Source: Alentia gelatinosa
Taxonomy: Eukaryota > Annelida > Polychaeta > Phyllodocida > Polynoidae
Direction of reading: 5' to 3'
Assembly (NCBI GenBank): GCA_950022655.1
Contig: OX465592.1
Span: 4,146,623-4,210,622 of the forward strand
Length of the DNA stretch: 64,000 nt
The notes beneath the pieces are model-generated. The model ran no database searches. It was not told where the DNA came from and saw only the letters and a list, made by a program, of their open reading frames with translations. A program made the position numbers and the translations under genes. Below are positions 1 to 10,215 of the stretch, in pieces (positions within the stretch are counted from its first letter, which is position 1; the number at the start of each line of letters is the position of its first letter).

Positions 1-660
1 GTCATGGTTGGGTGGTTACACGAGGGTAGGTCGGTGGTTGACATGGTCACTGATCAATAAAGTAAAGACCTTTCTGGCTTCCCACTCTTACCCGACAACT
101 ATTCGTCATGGCGGAATTCACAGCCGAGCTCGCTACTTTTATCTTAGCCTGGTATATTAGGGGAACTAGTTAACCTAATTGGGAAGGCATATCGTACCGC
201 GTTACTATTGGTAAAATTATCGCATGAGCTCGTAAATATTCAAAAACTCACCCAAAATGTGTTGACTTTGAAGTGATAATCAAAGTCGCCTGGGCAGGCG
301 GAAGTGACTATCTGCTATGAACTATGCGCATGCGTCACTATCGCAATGTTCATAGCCGTGATTTCGTAAATAAATGTTAGAAAATTCTTTCATTTGTGAA
401 TAATAGTGTCATAATATTATTTACAAATTTCCTGTAGGATTTCCAGATGAATACCCTATTCATCCGTATTAATATACTTCATGAAAGTATGAGATCTTAT
501 CGGCACCTTTGTTGCATCTGTAGGATATTATTTATAAGTTTCCTGGTGATCCTGGTGAATGAATGCTGAACTGTATAGTCGGATGAACAAAGATATCCTA
601 TTGCATCGCATCTAGATGTATTAAATTCTGATCCCAGTATAGTATGACATTCAATGTATA
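1..660. other. Non-coding left edge with repeat fragments
   Basis: No gene is visible. Bases 165-245 are a fragment of a dispersed repeat (family I, second copy inverted near 8380-8515) containing GGAACTAGTTAACCTAATTG. TGCGCATGCG at 325-334 resembles an NRF1 site, but the surroundings are not CpG-rich. The phrase ATTAATATACTTCATGAAAG occurs near 468 and again near 875, so this AT-rich stretch is itself partly duplicated. Confidence 0.5.
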
Positions 661-1382
661 GAGAAACTGACACTCAATGCCTATAGAGTATTTAGGAAAA
701 TACTCAATGGGGGATTGTGTCACAAATGTTAGCCTATTAGTCAATGTGAAGGTTGAGATAAATTTTTTATATATGTTTATTGCATCTCTCACCATAGTGA
801 GTTCTTCCGATACAAGTTGCAACCTATTTTCTATGATATACTAAGTATGGATTTCAAGAGAGAGCATTCATCGTATTAATATACTTCATGAAAGTATCCT
901 TCAACCTGCCTTAAACGTTAGCCTTCAGACGAAGTTTAAAAGGCACACAATACAAGAAAAGAATTGATAAAATGAATTTTAAAATAGAGTTGATCGATGC
1001 ATAAGTAGCTGGTGTGATAACTTTATAGTCATTTGTCACCGTCATTCCGGCATGTCTGTTACATACCGGAAGCATGCTTCAAGTCGTCCCCGTATTGTGT
1101 AAAACTGGCAGAGATGCAGGTTCAGTCACAAACTGTCTCAGTTTGGAATTTTTATCCAGTAACAATGAAAGAAGACTTCACTTGGGAAGTCCATTGGCTG
1201 TCAGTATCACTGGTGTTGAAGTCTGGTGATTGAGTGCAGCATAGACACGTAAATGGGAATCACCAACACATTTAATTTATTCGTGAACTTCTTAGTATAC
1301 ATAAACGTAATTGTAAACTCGTAAAAGTTGGTCAACAGTCAGTCCTTTCACAAGGCAACACCACTATTATCATACACTTATG
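661..1382. other. Non-coding, with a family A fragment
   Basis: A fragment of the common family A foldback repeat lies at about 690-765 (ATACTCAATG, CACAAATGTTAGCC, AGTCAATGTGA). The rest is AT-rich with no coding signal; the short open frame near 1033-1233 has no recognisable domain or splice context. Confidence 0.5.
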
Positions 1383-1665
1383 GGCGAACGTCTATGAAAT
1401 ATTATCCTCTGCTAGGGGTGCAGTATGAATAATGTTCGGGCTCACCGAGACATAATGAATGTTCGGGAGCACTGTGCCCGTAGTGTACTTTGCAAGAATA
1501 TAAAATGGTATTATTTCCAGTTTTTTAGGTATATGATAATAAGAAAGCGTAGTGAGTGAACTTGAAGCGATTCCGTTCCCGGCATCATATCCTATAAAAT
1601 ATGTACCTCCGCCTCTGGCGTCAGGACGTAAGACCTCGAACGGCAATCGGAACGTGGTCACTAAC
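1383..1665 (+). repeat. Dispersed repeat family M, copy 1
   Basis: Shares a long stretch with 8625-8885. Both begin with CTATGAAATA followed by CTGCTAGGGGTGCAGTA and AATGTTCG, and both end in a segment centred on a 'ggcgtca' block. A shorter inverted relative is at 52470-52540. Origin unknown; probably a non-autonomous DNA element. Confidence 0.6.
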
Positions 1666-1762
1666 TATGTTTTCTCTTAGTATTGAACATTCATGAAATA
1701 TTGGGCACTGAGGGGAATGTCAGCAATTACAACATTTATTCCCGCTTAAATGCTACCTCACT

Positions 1763-1766
<4 letters not shown>

Positions 1767-1846
<80 letters not shown>
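1767..1846. repeat. (TA)n microsatellite
   Basis: About 40 uninterrupted TA dinucleotides directly abut the 63-bp minisatellite that starts at 1847. Confidence 0.97.
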
Positions 1847-1849
<3 letters not shown>

Positions 1850-2153
1850 CACAGGTATATAATAATAAATATGACATGGGTAGGAGCGGGCAGTATACGT
1901 AGGAGATACGGCCACAGGTATATAATGATGAATATGACATGGGTAGGAGCGGGCAGTATACGTAGGACATACGGCCACAGGTATATAATGATGAATATGA
2001 CATGGGCAGGAGCAGGCATTATACGTAGGACATACGGCCACAGGTATATAATGATAAATATGACATGGGTAGGAGCGGGCATTATACGTAGGACATATGA
2101 GCATGCGGTATACGTAGGACATACGGCCACAGGTATATAATGATAAATATGAC
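1847..2153 (+). repeat. 63-bp minisatellite, about 4.5 copies
   Basis: Tandem units begin with GGCCACAGGTATATAATGAT at 1847, 1910, 1973 and 2036, with a partial unit at 2124. The unit contains GACATGGGTAGGAGCGGGCA, which recurs singly near 54040. Because 63 is a multiple of 3, frames stay open across the array; these are not genes. Confidence 0.93.
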
Positions 2154-2530
2154 AGATACCAAGGGTCAGATGATAAAAGTCAGAAAGGAGCATATCAAGT
2201 ATCGAGATAGGGTTTTTTAAAACAGAGTTATCATGGTGTAGTATTTTGTTTTTGCGTTTAATGTTGTACTTTCCCATTCAGATGTGCTTATTCTCTTATG
2301 ATATATTTATAAGCTACGTCCTGAATTGTTGAAATAAACATTTCTATTTTGATACACATAAAACTTTTAACTTTATGGTTTATAATCAAAACTCCATTTC
2401 TCGAGCATTTGCTTTTACAGACATCACTTCCCTGCGGACTCTCTTAATCCCATGAAGACGGTAGAAAAGAATCTTCATATTGTAAAGATCACTGATTACA
2501 TTTGGGGCTTGGTTTTGTGGCCGTTTTGTG
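2154..2530. other. AT-rich non-coding
   Basis: No repeat unit, ORF or RNA signal recognised in this stretch. Confidence 0.5.
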
Positions 2531-2544
2531 GGCGGTGAGGATGA

Positions 2545-2810
2545 TCGTCACGCCTGACGTCACGCCTGACGTCACAGCTGACAGCTGACATGCGCAACAA
2601 GCGTCACTTCGTGGCTGACAGGTAGGACTTCCTGTTGTGTCTCAGTAACCATGGCAACAGGGTGCTGTGAGTGAGGAGCGTCCCGCTAGGTGGAGATGAA
2701 AGACGCCGCGTTTCATTCTGCGGCGTCTCGGTGGACAAAGCGTTCAGTGAGGTTCTCGCGAGATCCGCGAGATTCTCGCAAGATCGGCGAGATTCACAAT
2801 ATCCGCGAGA
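2545..2810. promoter_or_regulatory. Promoter-like island with CRE pair, X-box and TCTCGCGAGA
   Basis: Two perfect CRE palindromes TGACGTCA lie at 2555-2562 and 2567-2574. An RFX X-box match GTAACCATGGCAAC is at 2645-2658. The promoter motif TCTCGCGAGA is at 2754-2763, followed by several imperfect 'gcgagat' repeats to about 2810. These motifs are typical of animal CpG-island promoters and X-boxes of ciliary-gene promoters. No exon was recognised on either side, so direction and gene are unknown. Confidence 0.45.
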
Positions 2811-2820
2811 TGTGCGCTCT

Positions 2821-3049
2821 ATAGGCCTGTTTTCATTGGCCGACGAAAACGGTGTGGATTTTTTTAGTTCTTTTAGTTCCCCTTAAAGTCTGTCTCCATT
2901 GACCGTCGCTTGCGTCAGCAGTGCTTAAAGTCTATTGGTGGTTTCTGATTTTAGATCGATGACGGGAAATATGCCACTGGAACCGGGCTTTTAGGGGAAT
3001 TCAAAAAGTCTCCGCCGTTTTCGTCAGCCAATGGAAACGGGCTTATAGG
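2821..3049. mobile_element. Foldback MITE, family C
   Basis: Terminal inverted repeats of about 31 bp: the left arm reads TAGGCCTGTTTTCATTGGCC then GACGAAAACGG; the right arm is its near-perfect reverse complement ending GGAAACGGGCTTA. Other copies are at 44342-44535 and 45489-45605, and an end-derived array is at 19256-19668. No coding capacity. Superfamily not determined. Confidence 0.7.
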
Positions 3050-3059
3050 ATTTAAATGG

Positions 3060-3760
3060 AATTCACACCTGGGATTCATGTATCTCACAGGGTTCAAAAT
3101 CTAATAAGATTCTGTTCCTTTTTAGGGGTAAATGTCGCCAACAATTGCAGGGAAAAACATTTCTCAGGGAAATGGAACCCTACAATTCAGAGAGGAGTAC
3201 AAAATCTCAGCAGGGTTTGTCTCAGACAAACACCCTGTGAGGTACGTGAATCTCAGCAGGATTTGTCTCGGACAAACACCCTGTGAAGTACATGAATCTG
3301 AGCAGGATTTGTCCCAGACAAAACATCCTGTGAAGTACATGAATCTCAGCAGGATTTGTCTCAGACACACACCCTGTGAGGTACATGTATCTCAGCAGGA
3401 TTTGCTTCAGACAAACACCCTGTGAGGTACATGAATCTCAGCAGAATATGTCTCAGGCAAACACCCTTTGAGGTACATGAACCTGAGCAGGATTTGTCCC
3501 AGACAAACACCCTGTGAGGTACATGAATCTCAGCAGCATTTGTCTCAGACAAACATCCTGTGAGGTACATGAATCTCAGCAGCATTTGTCTCAGACAAAC
3601 ACCATGTGAGGTACATGAATCTCAGCAGGATTTGTCTCAGACAAACACCCTGTAAGGTACACACACCCTGTGAGGTACATGAATCTCACCGTGTGAATCT
3701 CACTGCAGACACACACCCTGTGAGGTACGTGAATCTCACCGTGTGAATCTCACTACAGAG
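3060..3760 (+). repeat. 46-bp satellite S1
   Basis: Units such as GAGGTACATGAATCTCAGCA followed by GGATTTGTCTCAGACAAACA and CCCTGT repeat head to tail from about 3200 to 3740. They are preceded by a diverged lead-in (3060-3200) that has an inverted relative at 25195-25345. Open frames in several phases are by-products of the period. The next array (3969-5008) has the same 46-bp period. Confidence 0.9.
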
Positions 3761-3942
3761 AACACACAGAGTGTCCTCCCTGACAGGGCGGATGAAGGCC
3801 TCTCCGCCCGCCGTGACCCGGTCCCTGTCTCTGGTCCCCGGACACAGGTGGAGACGGGCAGATGTCCCGAGAACTGGATACTCCGGGCCGCATTCTTCTA
3901 ACCGCCCGGCATCGGACAAGTGTAAGCGGCCCCCACAGACAC
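3761..3942. other. GC-rich unique spacer between two satellites
   Basis: About 180 bp with no repeat unit recognised, lying between satellites S1 and S2. It reads open in more than one frame into S2, but nothing identifies a protein. Confidence 0.4.
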
Positions 3943-3968
3943 CATGGTGCAGTATGCAATGTCGTATA

Positions 3969-5008
3969 CATCCTATGGCTACCCTCCTCACAGGGATACA
4001 GTCCCTGCATCCTATGGCTACCCCTCCTCACAGGGATACAGTCCCTGCATCCTATGGCTACCCTTCCTCACAGGGATACTGGCTTCAGTCCCTGCATCCT
4101 ATGGCTTACCCTCCTCACAGGGATACAGGCTTCAGTCCCTGCATCCTATGGCTACCCTCCTCACAGGGATACTGGCTTCAGTCCCTGCATTCTATGGCTA
4201 CCCTCCTCACAGGGATACAGTCCCTGCATCCTATGGCTACCCTTCCTCACAGGGATACTGGCTTCAGTCCCTGCATCCTATGGCTTACCTTCCTCACAGG
4301 GATACAGGCTTCAGTCCCTGCATCCTATGGCTACCCTCCTCACAGGGATACTGGCTTCAGTCCCTGCATTCTATGGCTACCCTCCTCACTGGGATACTGG
4401 CCTCAGTCCCTGCATCCTATGGCTACCCCTCCTCACAGGGATACTGGCTTCAGTCCCTGCATCCTATGGCTACCCTCCTCGCAGGGATACAGGCTTCAGT
4501 CCCTGCATCCTATGGCTACCCTCCTCACTGGGATACAGGCTTCAGTCCCTGCATCCTATGGCTACCCTCCTCACTGGGATACTGGCTCCAGTCCCTGCAT
4601 CCTATGGCTACCTCTCCTCACAGGGATACTGGCTTCAGTCCCTGCATCCTATAGCTACCCTTCCTCACAGGGATACTGGCTTCAGTCCCTGCATCCTACG
4701 GCTACCCTCCTCACAGGGATACTGGCTTCAGTCCCTGCATCCTATGGCTACCCGCCTCACAGGGATACAGGCTTCAGTCCCTGCGTCCTATGGCTACCCT
4801 CCTCACAGGGATACTGGCTTCAGTCCCTGCATCCTATGGCTACCCCTCCTCACAGGGATACTGGCTTCAGTCCCTGTGTCCTATGGCTACCCGCCTCACA
4901 GGGATACAGGCTTCAGTCCCTGCGTCCTATGGCTACCCTCCTCACAGGGATACAGGCTTCAGTCCCTGCATCCTATGGCTACCCTTCTCGCTGGGATATT
5001 ATCGTAAA
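3969..5008 (+). repeat. 46-bp satellite S2, about 23 copies (element P, copy 1)
   Basis: Consensus CCTCACAGGGATACTGGCTT, CAGTCCCTGCATCCTATGGC, TACCCT; the first few units are shortened by loss of the CTGGCTTCAG part. The unit has no stop triplet on this strand, so all three frames stay open for hundreds of codons. Other S2 arrays are inverted at 11341-11985 and 20222-20528, with a single unit at about 60677-60727. Each is associated with the tail module described at 5455-5560. Confidence 0.95.
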
Positions 5009-5009
5009 A

Positions 5010-5153
5010 CTGGATGAGTTTTGATCTTGGCCACCGTATGCCACGACTGGAATTTGGCATAGTGATTTCATGAGGCGAAGCCGAGTGAAGTCCGGAGCCA
5101 AAACTTCAGGAGTGGCATGCGGTGGCCACGATTAAAACGAATTCGGTTTTGAT
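5010..5153. mobile_element. Foldback repeat, family Z
   Basis: Imperfect palindrome. The left arm has AAAACTGGATGAGTTTTGAT then CTTGGCCACCGTATGCCACG; the right arm has GTGGCATGCGGTGGCCACGA then TTAAAACGAATTCGG. A second copy, inverted, is at 19675-19830. Both copies lie near element P. Confidence 0.7.
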
Positions 5154-5443
5154 TTTATCCTACCCCTAATAAAAACGCCATAGGATTAACATGGGAGTCG
5201 TTGTAATCTCACTCGTCTTCGACTGTGAAATTACAGAGCCAACAAAATGCGTGACATAAATAGACTCAGACCCAAACTCGTGACGTCTCTTGATATTATC
5301 CTACCCCGTCTCCTCGATTTTGGGATATTACGTGATGACAATTCTGTATACCACTAGTGGCATATATAACTCCGTATGCCAGTCAGCGTGGCATACGGAA
5401 ACTCAATATTAAGCCTATGGGATTTTATATTAGGGGTAGGATA
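5154..5443. mobile_element. Foldback MITE, family A2, nested in element P
   Basis: Ends are TTTATCCTACCCCTAATAAA and its reverse complement TTAGGGGTAGGATAAA. Between them are conserved sub-terminal words (CCATAGGATTAACAT; AATATTAAGCCTATGGG). About 290 bp, non-coding. It separates satellite S2 from its tail module, so it probably inserted into an older element P. Another copy is at 53656-53935. Confidence 0.75.
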
Positions 5444-5454
5444 AAGTGATACAT

Positions 5455-5560
5455 GATTCATGGGCCAGTCAGAGAAGGATAAATACTATAATATACTTTA
5501 TTCTGATTGTGTTCTATATCATTTAATGAATGTTCATACTCAAAGACTTGAGCAAGTCTA
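5455..5560 (+). mobile_element. Tail module of element P
   Basis: A block of about 105 bp (ATTCATGGGCCAGTCAGAGA ... AATGAATGTTCATACTCAAA GACTTGAGCAAGTCTA). It recurs beside every S2 array: inverted at 11234-11340, 19855-19977 and 60564-60666. It is followed at 5561-5586 by a 26-bp sequence that also directly precedes S2 at 3943-3968. Confidence 0.75.
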
Positions 5561-5586
5561 CATGGTGCAGTATGCAATATCGTATA

Positions 5587-5879
5587 TTGTATAAAGTCTG
5601 TGTATCAAGAGTCATTGTCGAGGAACAATCTTTAGAATGACAAAGTATCGTGCAATATGGATGAAGCCAGGGACACCAAGCGAGTCAAGGCAGCGATCTC
5701 AGTAATCTTCTGGTTATGTTAGTAAAGGGTTAACCTTGTATGATTCCTGAATATAGTGTGTTATATATAAAAAAATAAAAATGGTACCTCAAGACCTGTA
5801 TTAATGTATAGGTTACATCGTGGGGTACATCTTCTATTTCTTTTTTTACTGGAACACCCATTAGATGTGTGGTGAAGTG
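5587..5879. other. AT-rich non-coding
   Basis: No recognised repeat, gene or regulatory cluster. Confidence 0.5.
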
Positions 5880-6690
5880 GCATGTCTATACATTTGTCTA
5901 TACGATATGGGCCTTCCCGATTAGTCTACGATTAAAAGGGGTATCCCACTATCACGATTTGCGCCTCCGACACACTACGATAGCCTTACGATAAACGTTC
6001 CGATGAAAAAATGAAATTTTTGTCGGGATGAACGGGTCTATCGCGGAAGTGGGTTTTGTGTTCCGATGAGTACTATGACACACTCCGACACACACCGACA
6101 CACTCCGACAGTGCTACGATAGAAATGCTGTGTCGGAGGTCTTCCGACAAAATCGAACATTTTCGATTTGTCGGAGTGTGTCGGAGTGTGTCGGAAGCAT
6201 TGTATATCGGTGTAGACTATGCAGACCACCCCCCCCCCCCCCCCCCCCACAGTCTTTCGGACCCCAAGAAGCAATTGTCCCGGGAGCGTCTCTAGACAAT
6301 TGCTCATTGCTGATATTTTATAACCTCAGTGGTGTTCCCTAGGCATTTTCAGTATGGAATGTGAACGTTTCAATGAACTTTCTACCAATATATCGTTAAT
6401 TATTTGCCTGAAATTTACGTTGGCGCACCTCTTAAATCGTGGCCGGTGTCGTAACCGTGGTTTTCTTTTCATTCCGTTCATACGCACAACGACACACTCC
6501 GACACACTCCGACACACTCCGACAAAGCCCTTCCGATAGGTCTACGGTCGGAAAATTTCTTATCGTAGCCCAATCGCAGCCCTTTTCGTGGTGTGTCAGT
6601 ACAGTGGGAGCCCGGTTTTAGACTTTATATTGGAGCCCGATTGGCAGGTCTATATTTCATCGTAGTAGGTGGACGCCGGGCCTAATTGTT
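5880..6690. mobile_element. Diverged family D-like foldback complex
   Basis: Contains inverted clusters of the word CGACACACTC: 6078-6110 and 6486-6525 on one side, and TCGGAGTGTGTCGGAGTGTG at 6172-6195 in the other orientation. It ends at about 6645-6688 with the family D terminus CGTAGTAGGTGGACGCCGGG. A poly-C run lies at 6229-6248. It appears to be an old or rearranged member of the family found intact at 7863-8150. Confidence 0.5.
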
Positions 6691-6989
6691 TTCTAGTTTG
6701 TTAGCCGTGAAATTTTTAAATGAGTCGATGAAATGTGATAGGAGTAGTGTTAGAGTGAAGTGCGTCTTTGGTATTGCTGTAGTAAAACATTCACAAAATA
6801 AACTATACTTATTGTAACTCAGTTTAGCCTCGATTACGATGACTGCTCATCCGTGGAGTATTGTTCATTTATATGATTCTCGATCCAGTTCTAGTGTTTT
6901 CACTTGGCTTCGCCTCGTTCATATAAATCTACATCAAACTCGTGGAAAACGACGACTTTGACCCAAACTTGTCGGTTTCTTCTTAAGTC
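6691..6989. other. AT-rich, with family Q fragment
   Basis: The end (about 6860-6985) carries the family Q words CTCGATCCAGTTCTAG, CTTCGCCTCGTTCATAT and ACGACGACTTTGACC. The sequence TTCTCGATCCAGTTCTAG at about 6876 is homologous to the site interrupted by the pogo-like MITE at 21581. Confidence 0.5.
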
Positions 6990-7285
6990 ATATATTACCC
7001 ACCAAATACGGAATCACCATACTAACCTATGGAGCCTACAGATCGCTACTGAGTAAAAATACGGAAAGCCGGAATCTACTCAGTAAAATACAGCTTTTTC
7101 TGCCATCTGAAATTTTAGGATCTATCTTATATAAAGAATGCACGGCGCTTACGTTCAGATTCTGATAATTCAAAGATTTCTTTTTCTAATAATTAGTTGT
7201 AGGGTGAGTAATAAATACAGCATTAACATGATTTTGATCTGAGTGGCCGTATTTTCCTTGTAGTTGACGCTACGCAATATTCCGC
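6990..7285 (+). repeat. Dispersed repeat family J, copy 1
   Basis: Matches the reverse complement of about 50530-50840 over some 290 bp. Shared words include CTATGGAGCCTACAGATCGC, TGCACGGCGCTT and a terminal GTAGTTGAC block. It is partly palindromic and non-coding. Confidence 0.7.
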
Positions 7286-7862
7286 TGCTTGAAGTTTTAT
7301 TACGTGTCAATATTACAAACCTATATATACATAATATACAGCATGCAAGACATATCGGGCACTGTATAAATAATATAATGCCATGCTCACATACCAAGAG
7401 CAGGGAGACAGAAAAAAGAAATCAAATTATGGAGACTAAATTTATCTCTCACACAGCATTGCCATTCGCATCACTCTATATATGTACTCACACTCACACA
7501 CTTAAAAATACTAAATTATTTGGGACATTCTTTCCAGGACCTTTATGATTATGTTGTAGTTTATTTACTTCTTTCTATATGGTTGAGACAATGTCAAATT
7601 GAAATATAGCTAAATGGTTACTAGAAACTCTGCTTCTCGCTGTCCATGTTTGCTGGCAAAGAACTAGAGCGGATAACCTAACTACTGCAGTTGTAAAAGG
7701 GTCTCGCCGACAAAGGGTTTGATGTTAGACCGTATCGGATATTGTACCAGCGAATCGAATACTAACAAAGAAAAATAAAAAAAGGATATAAATCGTCTAA
7801 GTCATGCTAATGTGGCGAGATTTACCCGATTCACAGCATGCTACAGATAGTGTAAATAAGTC
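7286..7862. other. AT-rich non-coding
   Basis: No gene or repeat unit recognised. The open frame at 7264-7548 has no recognisable features. Confidence 0.5.
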
Positions 7863-8150
7863 TTATGCCTGGCGTGCACCTACTACGATGGAAATTTAGA
7901 CCTACCGATATGGCACCGATACAAAAAGCAAATATCGGAGACATATCGGGAAGGTTCAAAATCGTAGACATATATTTAGACATGCCAATTCACCATGCAT
8001 TGTATGGGGTTTTTATCGGTGTCTAATCGCAGAAACGTGGTCAACTGCCGCGATATTAGGTGACCTGCCGACGCGATTTTGATTTTCTATCGGGATGTGC
8101 ATCGTAGACCATATCGGAGCCATATCGTAGTAGGTGGACGCCGGGTCTTA
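7863..8150. mobile_element. Foldback MITE, family D, copy 1
   Basis: Inverted termini GCCTGGCGTGCACCTACTAC and GTAGTAGGTGGACGCCGGGT flank about 250 bp of sub-palindromic 'atatcgg/ccgatat' words. Near-full copies are at 44534-44820 and 62308-62597. Flanks at this copy and at 44534 are compatible with a TA target duplication, but the 62308 copy is not clear. Confidence 0.8.
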
Positions 8151-8540
8151 CATACATACCAAGAAATGCACAACACTTAATGTGAAAATGTCACACACCA
8201 AGAGGAAGGTGATAGCAAAATATATTATAAATAATGTGAATATGTAATAATCAAATACAAAGAGGTGCATGGTACACAGGATACTACAAGTATTGTTAAA
8301 TATGTATGGTTGAATGTGTATGAAATACATCCTAATGCTTGGGGTGCAGTATTCATATAGAACTGGATCGAGAATCGTGTGAATTGACGATACTCGTTAC
8401 TAACGATAAAATTATCGCACTTTCTGTGCGAGCGTGTGCGATAATTTTATCGAAAGTAACGCGGTACGATAAGCCGTCCCAATTAGGTTAACTAGTTTCC
8501 CTAAAGAATCAACGACTTTGTAGTTAAAGAAAATGGCTGT
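8151..8540. other. AT-rich, with inverted family I repeat
   Basis: Bases 8380-8515 hold the inverted counterpart of 165-245. They include a hairpin in which GATAAAATTATCGCAC is mirrored by GTGCGATAATTTTATC within about 45 bp. Confidence 0.55.
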
Positions 8541-8624
8541 TTTTTTCATGTTATTTAGCTTTATATGATGATAAGTGAACATAGTGACTGAGCCCGTTTT
8601 CTCTTATTATTATATACCTGCGTC

Positions 8625-8885
8625 CGAATGTCTATGAAATACTGCCCCCTGCTAGGGGTGCAGTAATAATAATGTTCGTGCCCGCTGTAAGAGTGACTTA
8701 ATAAGTCATTAAAATGTCGTTTTTTTTTATCGATTTAAGGTATGTAATAATAAGCAAACGTCCTCACTAAGGACGAAAGTATTCTCATTCTCGGTCAGTC
8801 GTCGAATTCATACTGCCTTTCGCCTATGGCGTCAAGCAGTATGATATCGACGACTGACCTCGATATAAGATATACCAAGACATAC
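8625..8885 (+). repeat. Dispersed repeat family M, copy 2
   Basis: Homologous to 1383-1665 along its whole length, in the same orientation. Confidence 0.6.
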
Positions 8886-8999
8886 TACGGTAAATCCATC
8901 GTGTTGTTGGAACCAGCCCTTAAGAGAACTCAATTAATCGGTGCTTTTTTCGTCGGCCAGTGAAAAAACTGCGTAAAGTCATACTCATTTACCAGAAGC

Positions 9000-9560
9000 C
9001 AGTGATGCACAAATAATACGGTGACGTCACAATCTCATACCGACACCCGGACGACGCACAGACAGACACAAGACGCGCGCGTCTCTTCCCGCCATGCCCC
9101 GCGCGGGCGGGCGGTGTCGCATCGTTTATTGTCCGCTGCGGCGAGTAGCGTACAGGCGGTGTCTCACGCACGGACGACGGCGGCACTTTTCAAGTAGCCC
9201 GGTACTTGGCCCAGTTGGGAACAAGGAGCGGCGTTTGCCGATGGCTCCGAACAAACACGAGTGTCACCGATACCTCCGAGCGCCCCGCCGCCATTTTAAC
9301 CTTCTCAAACATACTTAAGTTGCGGCGGAGGACGCGGCGGGGGCGGGCGGGGGGCTGATTGAGTGTACAACTGCTCAGAGTGTTTGTTGCCGACGACGGG
9401 CTATACAGACGGTGATATTGAGCCCCCTGGTTGTGTTTGTGTGCCTCCTGCCCCCCCGCCCCGTGTACTTCGCAAGCGCAGACCGCCTTTGATGTTCGCC
9501 GCCAGGTGGCTTTTTGTGGAAGGAGTGCGCGGGGAATGTGCGCACGGCACGACCCCCGCC
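9000..9560. promoter_or_regulatory. CpG island with CRE and YY1 sites
   Basis: GC- and CpG-rich block with a perfect CRE (TGACGTCA, 9022-9029) and a YY1-type site GCCGCCATTTT at 9287-9297. Read on the minus strand, the latter gives AAAATGGCGGCG with a candidate ATG at 9294, and a possible splice donor (GAG|GTATCG) follows seven codons later. A first exon on the minus strand is therefore possible, but no further exon was recognised. Confidence 0.35.
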
Positions 9561-10177
9561 TCCCCCCTGTGTCCCTCTCTCTCTCAGAGCTCACCTCTCT
9601 CCCTGTGTGTGTCTCTCTCTACCTCTCTCTGTGTCTCTCTCCCCCTCTCCCTGTCTCTCTCCCTCGCCTCCATCTACCTCTGTGTGTGTCTCTCTCTTCC
9701 TATTTCTCTCCCTCTCTCTCAGAGCCCTCTCTCTCTCCTTTCTCTCTCAGAGCTCTCTCTCTCTCTCCCTCCCTCTCTGTCTCTGTCTGTCTCTCCCTCT
9801 CTCCCACTCTCTCTCTGTCTCTTCCTCTGTGTCTCTCTACCCTTCTCTCTACCTCTCTCTTCCACTGTCTCCCTCTCTCTTCTCTCCCTCTCTCTCTCTT
9901 TCTCTCTCCCCCCTCTCTGTCTCTCCCTCTCTGTCACTCCCTCTGTGTCTCTCCCTCTCTGTCTCCCCCTCTCTGTCTCTCCCTCTCTCTCTCTCCCTCT
10001 CTCTCCCTATCTCTCCCTCTCTCCATCTCTCCCTCTCTCTCCATCTCTCCCTCTCTCTCTCCATCTCTCCCTCTCTCCCTCTCTTTCCCTCTCTCCCTCT
10101 CTCTCCCTCTCTCTCCCTTTCTCTCGCTCTCCCTCTCTCTCTATCTCTCCCTTTCTCTCCCTTTCTCTACCGCTCCT

Positions 10178-10212
<35 letters not shown>

Positions 10213-10215
10213 GTG
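9561..10215. repeat. Long imperfect CT-rich microsatellite
   Basis: About 650 bp of polypyrimidine, (TC)n interspersed with CCCTCT and CTGT. Serine/leucine-rich ORFs on the plus strand and arginine/glutamate-rich ORFs on the minus strand are translation artefacts. Confidence 0.97.

Noticed and set aside
3771..5024. Overlapping open frames of 417, 381 and 236 codons on the plus strand
   Set aside because: They arise because the 46-bp satellite unit contains no stop triplet, so all three frames are open. There is no conserved domain and no codon bias.
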